Source of the DNA: Melioribacter roseus | GTDB taxonomy: Bacteria > Bacteroidota > Ignavibacteria > Ignavibacteriales > Melioribacteraceae | Length of the DNA stretch: 64,000 bases | NCBI GenBank assembly: GCA_020722005.1 | Contig: DYLP01000006.1 | Coordinates: 21,561 to 85,560 of the forward strand | Direction of reading: 5' to 3' | Part shown: in pieces, positions 8,781-16,854 of the stretch | Layout: each line of letters begins with the position of its first letter | How positions within the stretch are numbered: position 1 is the stretch's first letter | Made by a program: the position numbers and the translations under genes | Notes under the pieces: model-generated | Database searches by the model: none | Told to the model about the DNA's origin: nothing | Seen by the model: the letters and a program-made list of their open reading frames with translations, nothing else

Positions 8781-9754
8781 CTTCTTTGCAGTCCGAGTTT
8801 GACAAGGTCATGCAGGTGAACTATTCCCACAGGAATTCTGGTATCGTTTATTACAATGAGAGAAGTTATATTGTATTTTTCCATTTCCTGAAGAGCAAAC
8901 GACGCCAGGAGTTCGGGCTTAATGGTTTTTGGATTTTTGGTCATAATGTCGGCGGCTTTCAGATCTTTCAAGTCGAGTGTCTTTTCGAGCAGTCGTCTTA
9001 AATCGCCGTCAGTTATAATGCCGGTTAATAAACCATTTTCGTTCACCACGCAGGTAGTACCGAGACGTTTAGAAGTGATTTCGTAAATCGTGTCCTTGAG
9101 AGAAGTGTTTTCATTCACAATTGGAACATCCTTTCCTTTAATCATAATTTCTTCAATACGGAGCGAAAGACGTTTACCGAGGCTACCAGCTGGATGGAGC
9201 AGTGCAAAATCTTCCGGAGTAAAGCCTCTCATTTCCAGAAGAGCAATTGCGAGTGCATCTCCCATTGCCAGTGCAGCGGTGGTCGAAGCCGTTGGAACAA
9301 GATCGTGCGGACAGGCTTCTTGCTCTACAGATACATTTAAACAGACGTCGCATTCTCTGCCAAGTTTTGATTCTCGAGCTCCAATCATTCCGATTATTTT
9401 AACGTCGATTCTTTTGAACATCGGAATGAGATTCAATAATTCATCGGTATTACCACTTTTGGAAATCATAATAACCACATCGTCTTTTCTTACCATGCCG
9501 AGGTCGCCATGAAGTGCGTCGGTCGGATGCATAAAAATAGCCGCTGTGCCCGTCGAATTCATGGTAGCTACAATTTTTCGGGCGATCAATCCAGACTTCC
9601 CCATGCCTGTGAAAACTACTCTGCCCTTCGAGGAAAGAATAATCTTTACGGCTTTTACAAATGAATCATCGATACTTTTTTCCAATGCGAGAACGGCATT
9701 ACCCTCTATCTTTATTACTTCCTTGCCCTTGGCTATAACTTGTTCTTCCGACAC
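8777..9754 (-). CDS. kdsD: D-arabinose 5-phosphate isomerase KdsD (KpsF/GutQ family)
   Basis: This enzyme converts ribulose 5-phosphate to arabinose 5-phosphate, the entry step to Kdo. An N-terminal SIS domain (about residues 30-170) contains FTGMGKSGLIARKIVATM, SKSGNTDELL and HGDLGMV. Two CBS domains follow, beginning around IMIKGKDVPIVNENTS and ADIMTKNPKTIKPE. At 325 residues it is standard. The start is GTG at 9754, preceded by a good AGAGGT ribosome binding site. It sits between the unknown gene and lptC, with which it overlaps. KpsF and GutQ paralogues share the fold, but placement among kdsA, kdsB and kdsC makes KdsD the natural call. Confidence 0.93.
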   Translation of the reverse strand: MSEEQVIAKGKEVIKIEGNAVLALEKSIDDSFVKAVKIILSSKGRVVFTGMGKSGLIARKIVATMNSTGTAAIFMHPTDALHGDLGMVRKDDVVIMISKSGNTDELLNLIPMFKRIDVKIIGMIGARESKLGRECDVCLNVSVEQEACPHDLVPTASTTAALAMGDALAIALLEMRGFTPEDFALLHPAGSLGKRLSLRIEEIMIKGKDVPIVNENTSLKDTIYEITSKRLGTTCVVNENGLLTGIITDGDLRRLLEKTLDLKDLKAADIMTKNPKTIKPELLASFALQEMEKYNITSLIVINDTRIPVGIVHLHDLVKLGLQRR

Positions 9755-9757
9755 TTA

Positions 9758-10516
9758 TTACCTCTTTTTTGTCTTCAATAAAGAAAATAAACCGAATATA
9801 CTTCTACTTTTTGGTCTTTCACTTAGCTCAATTTTAATATCAAGCCTTCTAATATATTTGTTGTAGAAATATAAACCCCTTATAAAATCTTCATCTTTGA
9901 ATTTATTTAAGTTAGTAAACAGATAATTCGGATTGACGACAATTTCCTGTGATTGAATATTTTTAGAGCGCACTAATTCATTGAAAAAGTTGGAGAGCGG
10001 AATTAAATAATTTATGCCCGTCTCGTATTCGTAAAGCCAAATTCTTTTGAGAGAGGGAGCTACCGCAAGTACATATTTATTCTTCACAATATCAATTTCT
10101 CTTACTTTGGAATTGTTGAAAGGAGCTTTCGTACCCGGTTCCCAGTTTGCGTATGTTTCGATGCTCAAGAGCTTACCGTATTGGCTAAACTTTTCGTCCT
10201 TAGAAATTTCGATTTCGAAAATATCATCTTCAAGAGAAGAGACTGTAATGTACACTTCTGCATTTTCATATTTTATTATTCCCACCGAGATAGGAGTTGT
10301 TGCATACGTATCCGGATTATTTTTACCAGTATTATTTTCGGGTACAAGAATTAACTTGTAAGAAACTTGACTCTGTTCTTCGGATAATACAATTCTTTTT
10401 GAAACAAAAGAATTTTCGATTTTATTTCGGATCGACCTATAACCGGGTTTGTTTTCGGGAAGAATGGCAAAAAGCCATCGTTTTTCGAAGGTATTGATTT
10501 TTGTATCAAAGTTCAT
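9758..10516 (-). CDS. Unknown protein encoded inside the Kdo/LPS operon
   Basis: I do not recognise this 252-residue protein. It has no signal peptide and no membrane segment, so it is probably cytoplasmic. It is mixed in charge, with several Tyr/Phe-rich strands (YFYNKYIRR, WLYEYETGINYLIPL), and ends in a basic tail (KTKKR). Its ATG lies 11 bases inside the 3' end of kdsC, and kdsD begins 3 bases after its stop, so it is translationally locked between two Kdo enzymes. Context suggests a role in Kdo or LPS production, its regulation or envelope assembly, but that is inference only. Its coding status is clear from length and tight packing. Confidence 0.85.
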   Translation of the reverse strand: MNFDTKINTFEKRWLFAILPENKPGYRSIRNKIENSFVSKRIVLSEEQSQVSYKLILVPENNTGKNNPDTYATTPISVGIIKYENAEVYITVSSLEDDIFEIEISKDEKFSQYGKLLSIETYANWEPGTKAPFNNSKVREIDIVKNKYVLAVAPSLKRIWLYEYETGINYLIPLSNFFNELVRSKNIQSQEIVVNPNYLFTNLNKFKDEDFIRGLYFYNKYIRRLDIKIELSERPKSRSIFGLFSLLKTKKR

Positions 10517-10982
10517 CTTTACCGTCGAGATAATCTAAAATTTCCTTAAAAATTTCTTTTGCATTAGTACCGTTAAGAATAAAATCGACTACTCTTCTTA
10601 CTTCTCTGCGTGCGGTGCGGGGTGCCGCCGAAAGTCCACACAAATTCAGCAGCGGTATGTCGAGTATATCGTCCCCCACATAAAAAGTATTTTCACAATC
10701 GATATCCATTTTTTTCAAGAGAAATCTGGCAGAGGACACTTTATCGATACTTCCGTATACAACATAGCAATTATCGATTTCCTTCAGTTTTTCAACAAGT
10801 TCATCTTTCTGTCTGGCAGTGACGATGGCAATTGCGAGATTACGCTTTTTAAATTCTTTCGAGTTCTCGGTAACGGATTCAATCAAAAGTTCTGAATCGT
10901 TTTCATTTTGAATAAGTACGCCATCGAGGTCAAAAACAAATAGTTTTATATTGTTCAGTTTCTCTTTTATATTAATGTTCAC
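10506..10982 (-). CDS. kdsC: 3-deoxy-D-manno-octulosonate 8-phosphate phosphatase KdsC
   Basis: This C0-type (capless) HAD phosphatase hydrolyses Kdo-8-phosphate to Kdo. Motif I is FVFDLDGVL with the nucleophile Asp at about residue 17. Motif II Thr is in IVTARQ, motif III Lys in YGSIDKVSS, and motif IV is YVGDDILDIPLL. The 158-residue size fits the family, which usually works as a tetramer. Translation appears to start at GTG 10982, which overlaps the kdsA 3' end by 11 bases. kdsA upstream makes its substrate. Motif I usually reads DVDGVLT in KdsC; DLDGVLI here is a small departure. Confidence 0.92.
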   Translation of the reverse strand: MNINIKEKLNNIKLFVFDLDGVLIQNENDSELLIESVTENSKEFKKRNLAIAIVTARQKDELVEKLKEIDNCYVVYGSIDKVSSARFLLKKMDIDCENTFYVGDDILDIPLLNLCGLSAAPRTARREVRRVVDFILNGTNAKEIFKEILDYLDGKDEL

Positions 10983-11790
10983 TTTTCGCTATCTCGTCGA
11001 ATTTCTTGATCAAAATCAGCAATTCCTCGAGTTGATTCAATGGAAGTTGACTTCCCGCGTCGCTCAAAGCTTTTGGAGGCTCGGGATGAACTTCGAGAAA
11101 GAGTCCATCAATTCCCACAGCGGCAGCAGCTTTTGCGAGTGTTTTAATAAATCTCGGCCGACCTCCGCTTATTCCTCCTCTACTCGGAATTTGAACCGAA
11201 TGAGTTGCATCCATAATTACCGGATATCCGATTTCTTTCATTATTTCCAGACTTCTCATGTCGACAATTAGATTATGGTAGCCGAATGTAGTGCCTCTTT
11301 CTGTCAATAAAATTTTTTTATTGCCGGTCGATTCAATTTTTTCCACCACGAATTTCATATCTTCGGGCGCAAGGAATTGTCCTTTTTTAACGTTAACTGT
11401 TTTGCCTGTTTTACCGGCAGATAGTAATAATTCCGTCTGCCTGCAGAGGAATGCTGGAATCTGGAGTACATCAACAACCTCTGCTGCGGTTTTAACTTCA
11501 GGCTCTGTGTGTACGTCTGTTAAAACTGGAATACCTATGGAATCCTTTACTTCCTTCAGTATGGCAAACGCTTCTTCTTCTGGTAGTCCGGTAAAAGAAT
11601 TAAGACTTGTACGATTTGCTTTTTTGTAACTCGATTTAAAGATGTATGGAATTCCTAATTTTGAAGTAATTTTCTTGATTTCCTCTGCAGTGCGCATTGT
11701 AATTTCTCTGTTCTCGATCACGCATGGACCTGCAATAAGAACAAAACGATTTCCACCGCCGATTTCAATATTATTAATCTTCACCATCAT
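10972..11790 (-). CDS. kdsA: 2-dehydro-3-deoxyphosphooctonate aldolase (Kdo-8-P synthase) KdsA, metal-dependent type
   Basis: KdsA condenses phosphoenolpyruvate with arabinose 5-phosphate to make Kdo-8-phosphate. The 272-residue TIM barrel shows IAGPCVIENRE, KSSYKKANRTS and the DATHSVQ, LEVHPEP and LSDAGSQ segments. Cys23 in AGPCVIE is the metal ligand of the metal-dependent class (the metal-independent E. coli enzyme has Asn there). The His of DATHS, Glu of LEVHP and Asp of LSDAG complete the metal site. The ATG shares one base with the ruvB stop codon. kdsC overlaps its end. Assignment is very firm, and the metal class follows directly from the residues. Confidence 0.96.
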   Translation of the reverse strand: MMVKINNIEIGGGNRFVLIAGPCVIENREITMRTAEEIKKITSKLGIPYIFKSSYKKANRTSLNSFTGLPEEEAFAILKEVKDSIGIPVLTDVHTEPEVKTAAEVVDVLQIPAFLCRQTELLLSAGKTGKTVNVKKGQFLAPEDMKFVVEKIESTGNKKILLTERGTTFGYHNLIVDMRSLEIMKEIGYPVIMDATHSVQIPSRGGISGGRPRFIKTLAKAAAAVGIDGLFLEVHPEPPKALSDAGSQLPLNQLEELLILIKKFDEIAKSEH

Positions 11791-12818
11791 TAAAATAAAG
11801 ATTGTTGATTGTTATGGATTCCGCGTTTACGATTAAAGCGTGTGTATGCCAGTTCGGTAGCTTCTCTGCCGCGTGGAGTCCTTTGAATAAAACCTTGTTG
11901 AATTAAAAACGGTTCATAGACCTCTTCAATTGTACCAGCATCTTCATTGACTGCCACGGATATTGTATTTAAACCGACCGGACCACCGTTAAATTTTTCA
12001 ATTATTGTAAGGATAATTTCTTTATCCATTTCGTCGAGCCCATCTTCATCAACTTCGAGTGCAGACAATGCCTTGCGCGCAATTTCTACGTCGATATATT
12101 TTTTATTTTCATAATCGGCAAAGTCCCTTGTCCGGCGGAGCAGTCGGTTAGCTATTCTTGGAGTTCCTCTTGAACGTTTTGATATTTCCTCTGAGGCGAG
12201 GTCATCAATCTCGATATTTAAAAGGCGCGCTGAGCGATTAATTATTTTTTTAATAAGAGAACTATCATAATAGTCGAGCCGTGCTTTAATGCCAAAACGG
12301 TCTCGCAGAGGAGCCGTAAGAAGACCAGCACGTGTTGTAGCTCCGATAAGGGTATACTTTGGCAGCTTAATCTGGACAGTTCTGGCATTGGGTCCGCTGT
12401 CTATCATAATATCGAGCTTAAAATCTTCCATTGCAGAATAGAGGTATTCCTCGACAACTGGGCTTAAACGATGTATTTCGTCGATAAAAAGGACAGAATG
12501 TTCTTCGAGATTTGTCAACAAACCTGCAAGGTCGCCTGGTTTTTCGAGAACAGGACCTGAAGTTACTTTAATCTTAACACCCATTTCATTTGCAATAATA
12601 TGAGCAAGAGTTGTTTTGCCTAATCCTGGCGGACCTGTAAGCAACACATGGTCCAGACTATCGCCTCTTTTAAGAGCAGCACCGATAAATACTTTCAGAT
12701 TGTCTGTAATTTTCGTCTGACCCGTAAACTCGTTAAAAGTTCTGGGGCGCAGAGTTTGTTCAACTCTGACATCTTCGTTATTTGCAGTGGGATTGAGATC
12801 CTCGGTTCTTTTCTTCAA
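11790..12818 (-). CDS. ruvB: Holliday junction branch migration helicase RuvB
   Basis: RuvB is the hexameric AAA+ motor that drives branch migration with RuvA at recombination intermediates. Visible are [12 protein letters not shown], Walker [12 protein letters not shown], Walker [13 protein letters not shown], sensor 1 [18 protein letters not shown] and the C-terminal winged-helix region ending at RTPRGREAT. At 342 residues it is standard. The only in-frame start near the conserved N-terminus is TTG at 12818, whose TTGA overlaps the stop of the upstream acyltransferase gene. Its position inside a Kdo/LPS run is a matter of co-transcription, with no obvious functional link. ruvA and ruvC are not here. 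Confidence 0.96.
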   Translation of the reverse strand: MKKRTEDLNPTANNEDVRVEQTLRPRTFNEFTGQTKITDNLKVFIGAALKRGDSLDHVLLTGPPGLGKTTLAHIIANEMGVKIKVTSGPVLEKPGDLAGLLTNLEEHSVLFIDEIHRLSPVVEEYLYSAMEDFKLDIMIDSGPNARTVQIKLPKYTLIGATTRAGLLTAPLRDRFGIKARLDYYDSSLIKKIINRSARLLNIEIDDLASEEISKRSRGTPRIANRLLRRTRDFADYENKKYIDVEIARKALSALEVDEDGLDEMDKEIILTIIEKFNGGPVGLNTISVAVNEDAGTIEEVYEPFLIQQGFIQRTPRGREATELAYTRFNRKRGIHNNQQSLF

Positions 12819-13897
12819 TTTCGGGCTACCTCTTTTTTGAATGTCAATTTATACTTTTCAATACCCCATACCATAATAATCATTGCAGCAATCATAACAA
12901 TTGCACAGCAAACAGACAAATATAGATTCATACTCTTTGCAAATAGGGTATTAAGTCCAGGTACCCAGGCGCTGCCGTAGAGGATTATTACGTGCACTGC
13001 ATAAACAACGAGTGTATGCCTTCCTATCCATTTGATAATATCGGGGATAGTATCAAGTTTAACAGCAATATATGACATAATGCTATTCAGTAATATTACA
13101 CCTCCCAGTCTCAACGGAACAAAATAATAAGTATCTTTTTGTAGACTGTTCAGGTAATTAATGGAAGCAAAGACGGGTGCAGCAATTATAAGGACAATAC
13201 CGATTATGAATAAATTTTTGCTGAAGCGGCGTGAAGTAAAAACATCGGGATTTTTTGCCAGGTAACTGCCAAGCAGAGCGCCGCTTATTACATAACCTGC
13301 CCACGGGAAAAGAGGAAAGAAAGAGCCGGTTTTATGATAAAAATATGCTGCCAGAGGAACGGGCATATACTCTGTCCACTGAATTTTTTCAGTAAAAGGA
13401 TGGATTATAAAAAAGAAAAGTGCTCCGAGTAGAAAAACAATATAGCTGTTGACCTTAAAAGTTTCACTGATTAATTCAAAAATTAGAATTAATAGCAAGC
13501 CTAATCCAATTAAGTGGAGCGCATCTACAGTAAAAAAAATATACCACTGTTCTAAAGAAACACTCTGATAATCGATCAAAGATGCTGTGGGAAATCGAAG
13601 TAGATAGCCTATTACAAGCAGAGTGATTACTCGTTTAAATCCTTTGTATACTCTCGGATTTTCCCAGAAAGGCTGATTTTGCAGTTTGAGGAGATAAGTA
13701 AATACGACACCGGAAGTAAACATAAAAATCGGAGCAGTAAAACCACGTTTTATTAACCAGAGTTGGTATAACCATGAATCTGGATTCCGGAAATGGTCTG
13801 CAAGAAAAGTATCGGTTGTATGACCTTCGACCATCATCAAGACGGCCAGGGCGCGCATTAAATCGAGATATATTATTCTTCTCGGAGAAATATTCAT
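12815..13897 (-). CDS. Multi-pass membrane acyltransferase-like protein (HGSNAT/DUF1624 family)
   Basis: This 360-residue integral membrane protein has about ten hydrophobic segments. Its N-terminus [22 protein letters not shown] matches the heparan-alpha-glucosaminide acetyltransferase catalytic-domain family (DUF1624), where a conserved His after the first helix is thought to take part in acetyl transfer. GHT supplies that residue. Later segments such as [15 protein letters not shown] resemble acyltransferase-3 type helices. In this operon it might acylate an LPS or other glycan moiety in the envelope (inference). It overlaps the upstream B12-domain gene by ATGA and ruvB downstream by 4 bases. 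The actual acceptor and donor are unknown. Confidence 0.75.
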   Translation of the reverse strand: MNISPRRIIYLDLMRALAVLMMVEGHTTDTFLADHFRNPDSWLYQLWLIKRGFTAPIFMFTSGVVFTYLLKLQNQPFWENPRVYKGFKRVITLLVIGYLLRFPTASLIDYQSVSLEQWYIFFTVDALHLIGLGLLLILIFELISETFKVNSYIVFLLGALFFFIIHPFTEKIQWTEYMPVPLAAYFYHKTGSFFPLFPWAGYVISGALLGSYLAKNPDVFTSRRFSKNLFIIGIVLIIAAPVFASINYLNSLQKDTYYFVPLRLGGVILLNSIMSYIAVKLDTIPDIIKWIGRHTLVVYAVHVIILYGSAWVPGLNTLFAKSMNLYLSVCCAIVMIAAMIIMVWGIEKYKLTFKKEVARN

Positions 13898-14298
13898 CGT
13901 CTGTTTTGTTCAACCCATTTTTTTAAAAAGTCGATAATTTCTGTAGTCGGAGTACCAGGCGTAAAAAGTTCGCCCACTCCCATTTCTTTAAGTTTTTTGA
14001 GGTCATCATCAGGAATGATACCACCGCCGAAGAGTAAGACGTCATTGAGATTTTTTTCTTTCATTAATTCGAGAATGCGTGGAAAGATGGTCATGTGGGC
14101 ACCTGAAAGAATACTGATGCCAATAGCATCGACGTCTTCCTGCAGTGCCGCCTCGACAATCATTTCAGGAGTTTGCCTTAGACCCGTGTAGATTACCTCC
14201 ATGCCGGCGTCCCTCAAAGCCGCTGCTACAACTTTTGCTCCCCTATCGTGTCCGTCCAGCCCTGCTTTGGCTACCAATACTCTTATTCTTCGATCCAT
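13894..14298 (-). CDS. Stand-alone cobalamin-binding domain protein (methylmalonyl-CoA mutase C-terminal type)
   Basis: This 134-residue protein is a complete B12-binding Rossmann-like domain. It has the DxHxxG base-off signature in [13 protein letters not shown] (the His ligates cobalt), the SILSGAH loop and the GGGIIPDDD segment. It corresponds to the C-terminal domain of methylmalonyl-CoA mutase, or to the separate small subunit used with a split large subunit. No large subunit or MeaB-type chaperone is in this window. A good AGAGG ribosome binding site precedes the ATG at 14298. Its stop overlaps the acyltransferase start. Whether it serves methylmalonyl-CoA or another acyl-CoA mutase cannot be determined here. 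Confidence 0.9.
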   Translation of the reverse strand: MDRRIRVLVAKAGLDGHDRGAKVVAAALRDAGMEVIYTGLRQTPEMIVEAALQEDVDAIGISILSGAHMTIFPRILELMKEKNLNDVLLFGGGIIPDDDLKKLKEMGVGELFTPGTPTTEIIDFLKKWVEQNRR

Positions 14299-14358
14299 AA
14301 TAACCTCTTAAATTTTTATGTCACTAAAATAAAATGGTTTCAAGGAAAAGACAATTTG

Positions 14359-15120
14359 TCATCTGTGGGACTTGATGTACCTTTCGTAAAATCGGCGTGC
14401 AATTTCGAGGTCTTTTGGCGTGTCTACAGAAAGGCTGTCGTATTGGGTTAAAACCACTTTAATTTTCACTCCGTGTTCCAGCATTCTAAGTTGTTCAAGT
14501 TTTTCGATCCTCTCAAGGTCAGTTTGCTTCCACGAAGTAAATTTAAGCAATGTTTCTCTCCTGTAGACGTAGAGTCCGATATGTTTATAGATTTCGCCAG
14601 CTTCAACTCGCTCGAGATTTGTTTTAGCGTCTCTTACGTATGGAATTGGCGAGCGGGAAAAATAGAGAGCAAAATTATTATAATCAAAAACTACTTTTAC
14701 TACAGAGGGGGATTTCATTTCTTCTACTGTTGTAATCCGTCTGATCAAAGTAGATACTTCCACATCTTTATCGAAGAGCAAAGGTTCAATGGCTTCGTCG
14801 ATCATTTTACCCTGAATAAAAGGCTCGTCGCCTTGAATATTCACAAAAATCGATGCTTCTGGCAAATGTTCCGCTACGAGTGCAATCCGGTCTGTTCCGG
14901 AATTAACTTCTTTTGGAGTCATATATACTTCGGCACCGAAATCTTTGACTACTCGATAAACTTTGTCGTCGTCAACAGCTATTACTACTTTATCGACCAG
15001 TTTCGATCTTTTTGCATTCATCCAGGTATGCTGAATCATTGGCATGCCTCCAATGTCTGCAAGAGGTTTACCCATAAGTCTAGTTGAGGCAAAACGAGCG
15101 GGAATTACACCGACAATCAT
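14359..15120 (-). CDS. kdsB: CMP-Kdo synthetase (3-deoxy-manno-octulosonate cytidylyltransferase) KdsB
   Basis: KdsB activates Kdo with CTP to give CMP-Kdo, the donor for lipid A glycosylation. The nucleotidyltransferase N-terminus IPARFASTRLMGKPLA, the central VNIQGDEPFI motif and SRSPIPYVRD are all KdsB hallmarks. At 253 residues it is typical. It is separated by 11 bases from gatC upstream and 60 from the B12-domain gene downstream. With kdsD, kdsA and kdsC in the same run, the pathway from ribulose-5-phosphate to CMP-Kdo is complete in this locus. Only the Kdo transferase is missing from view. Confidence 0.96.
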   Translation of the reverse strand: MIVGVIPARFASTRLMGKPLADIGGMPMIQHTWMNAKRSKLVDKVVIAVDDDKVYRVVKDFGAEVYMTPKEVNSGTDRIALVAEHLPEASIFVNIQGDEPFIQGKMIDEAIEPLLFDKDVEVSTLIRRITTVEEMKSPSVVKVVFDYNNFALYFSRSPIPYVRDAKTNLERVEAGEIYKHIGLYVYRRETLLKFTSWKQTDLERIEKLEQLRMLEHGVKIKVVLTQYDSLSVDTPKDLEIARRFYERYIKSHR

Positions 15121-15131
15121 ATCAGAGCAAT

Positions 15132-15422
15132 TTATTTATTGATGACTTTGGGAACTTTAAAAAACTCTTCGTCTCTGGAAGGAGCGTTTTTTAGAGCATC
15201 GGCGCGGTCTATCGACACAATCAGCTTATCATCTCTGAACACATTGACATTTTCAATAGGATGGGACAATGGTTCCACTGTTTCTGTGTTTAGCTCGTTC
15301 AGTTTTTCCATGTAATTAAGTATTTCATTCAGTTCTGCTGTATAACTTTCGAGCTCTTCGTCATTAAATCTCAACCGGGCAAGTCGGGCAATATATTCGA
15401 CGTCCCTTTTAGTAACAGACAT
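15132..15422 (-). CDS. gatC: Aspartyl/glutamyl-tRNA amidotransferase subunit C (GatC)
   Basis: GatC is the small stabilising subunit of GatCAB, which converts mischarged Glu-tRNA(Gln) or Asp-tRNA(Asn) to the amide form. The 96-residue chain shows the family pattern VEYIARLARLRFNDEELESY, LNYMEKLNELNTETVEP and a C-terminal RDEEFFKVPKVI that packs against GatA. A strong AAAGGAGA ribosome binding site precedes the ATG. gatA and gatB are not in the window, so the operon with kdsB is not a GatCAB operon. Confidence 0.94.
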   Translation of the reverse strand: MSVTKRDVEYIARLARLRFNDEELESYTAELNEILNYMEKLNELNTETVEPLSHPIENVNVFRDDKLIVSIDRADALKNAPSRDEEFFKVPKVINK

Positions 15423-15441
15423 ACAATTTTTTCTCCTTTAA

Positions 15442-16704
15442 TTAGTTGGAATAAAATCCTTTACTGTTGAATGTTCCCTGTACAAAAGAACCTTCGCCAT
15501 TAAACGGATTGTTTTTTATTCTTACCATCAATGTGTGATTCCTGTCCCCTCTTTTGGGACTCTTATACGAAATCAAATAAAAGCTGTTTGCAAATTTATC
15601 TACTTCTGATTTTATTTGCTCGAATCTGGAATTTAATTCTGTTACATTAGATATTGGATAATAACCTGCCGTTCCAATTGAATTCAAAACAGCAGGTTGA
15701 ATTTCCGGTCCAAGTCCCACTGCAAAAACAATTTTGTTATAGACAGAATTGACTGCTTCAGTCAAAGTGTGTGAGCCCTGTGTATCTCTACCGTCGGTAA
15801 AAAGAATCATAAAACTTTGAATAACACTATCGGCAGTAAAAACATCGTTAAGTAATGATGCGCCTTCTATAACAGCGCCGTATAAATCAGTTGATGAGTA
15901 TCCGAGGCGATACCGCTGTATGCTTCTCAGAAGGGAGTCGGTGTCGCTTGTAAAATTAGCAAGTATCTCTGTCTTTTCAGAAAATTGAATAATAGAAAAT
16001 TCCTGCTCATTGTATTTATTAGAAATAAATTCCGCAGCGGCGTTTCTAATTTCATCAATATCGTTGTTAAGACTTGTACTGTTATCCAGCAACAAAAGTG
16101 TTCGTAATTTATAGTTTATTCCTTCCTTTTTACTTATGGATAATTGAGACTCGGAAGGTGAAAGTGGTTCGCCATCCTCGAACACTTCGAAATCGGAAGA
16201 TTGAAGATTCGTTACACCCTTTCCCGAAAGGTCGAGTACCTGCACCAATACATAAACGTTGCTGGGTTCGGACGTTTCAACTTTATAAAGTTTTATCACG
16301 TAGCCAGAAGTAGTAGCTTGACCGGACTCTATAGTAGTAAAACTCCAGATCGGTCCGGCTATCTTAGAACCATCGCTGAAATAAGCCGTTATCTGCCAGT
16401 AATACGTAGTCGATGGTTTAAGATTGGTCAGAAGGTACGAGAGTTCGTTCAAACTGTCTGCATAAATAATATTCGGCGGATAAGTTTCTCCAAAATACAA
16501 ATCGTATCTAACAGCGTTTTCAGCCTGCCATTTCAACGTAACAACGGTCGACACTCCAGTTTTGTTGTTTTCCGGATAGGGGGAATGGGGGACATTTGTA
16601 TCGCTAATAAACGGCTCGGTTCCAGCCTCTTTATCGAACTGGCAGCTCGACAATACAAATGCTAAAATAATACAGTATTTTATTATCCGTTTTATCAAAT
16701 CCAT
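15442..16704 (-). CDS. Lipoprotein with fibronectin-III-like and von Willebrand factor A domains
   Basis: This 420-residue lipoprotein has a lipobox (FVLSSC, Cys about residue 21). A fibronectin-III-like domain follows (about residues 40-125; TLKWQAENAVRYDLYFGE and STTYYWQITAYFSDGSKIAGP). A VWA domain covers about residues 190-390, with an intact MIDAS motif LDNSTSL (DxSxS) and FTDGRDTQG. It is likely tethered in the periplasm or at the outer membrane, and the domain should bind a protein partner through a divalent metal ion. It is the first gene of the minus-strand run containing gatC and the Kdo/LPS genes, 19 bases before gatC. Its specific role is unknown. Confidence 0.88.
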   Translation of the reverse strand: MDLIKRIIKYCIILAFVLSSCQFDKEAGTEPFISDTNVPHSPYPENNKTGVSTVVTLKWQAENAVRYDLYFGETYPPNIIYADSLNELSYLLTNLKPSTTYYWQITAYFSDGSKIAGPIWSFTTIESGQATTSGYVIKLYKVETSEPSNVYVLVQVLDLSGKGVTNLQSSDFEVFEDGEPLSPSESQLSISKKEGINYKLRTLLLLDNSTSLNNDIDEIRNAAAEFISNKYNEQEFSIIQFSEKTEILANFTSDTDSLLRSIQRYRLGYSSTDLYGAVIEGASLLNDVFTADSVIQSFMILFTDGRDTQGSHTLTEAVNSVYNKIVFAVGLGPEIQPAVLNSIGTAGYYPISNVTELNSRFEQIKSEVDKFANSFYLISYKSPKRGDRNHTLMVRIKNNPFNGEGSFVQGTFNSKGFYSN

Positions 16705-16723
16705 AAATTCATTTTATGCAATT

Positions 16724-16731
16724 CAAATATA
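16724..16731 (-). promoter_or_regulatory. Candidate Bacteroidota-type -7 promoter element (TATATTTG) upstream of the VWA/gatC/Kdo run
   Basis: TATATTTG, read on the minus strand, exactly matches the TAnnTTTG -7 consensus of Bacteroidota-type primary sigma promoters. It lies about 20 bases before the VWA lipoprotein ATG. The surrounding 150-base gap is the first sizeable spacer upstream of the 13-gene run. No convincing -33 TTTG accompanies it, so this is only a candidate. Confidence 0.4.
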
Positions 16732-16854
16732 ATCAGATTGGTAAAAAGAATTGGCTTTAAATTAATATTATTATACTCATATTTCTGCAGCGTCTATACC
16801 CATCCGAAAGTTGTATACACATTTGCCGATTCATAAAATTCAACTACAAAGTTG

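Noticed and set aside
9090-9512. 140-codon plus-strand ORF antisense to kdsD
   Set aside because: Low-complexity Ser/Ile/Leu-rich product with no family features; the minus-strand frame is a textbook KdsD.
14473-15087. 204-codon plus-strand ORF antisense to kdsB
   Set aside because: Phe/Cys-rich shadow of the KdsB frame with no recognisable motif or ribosome binding site.
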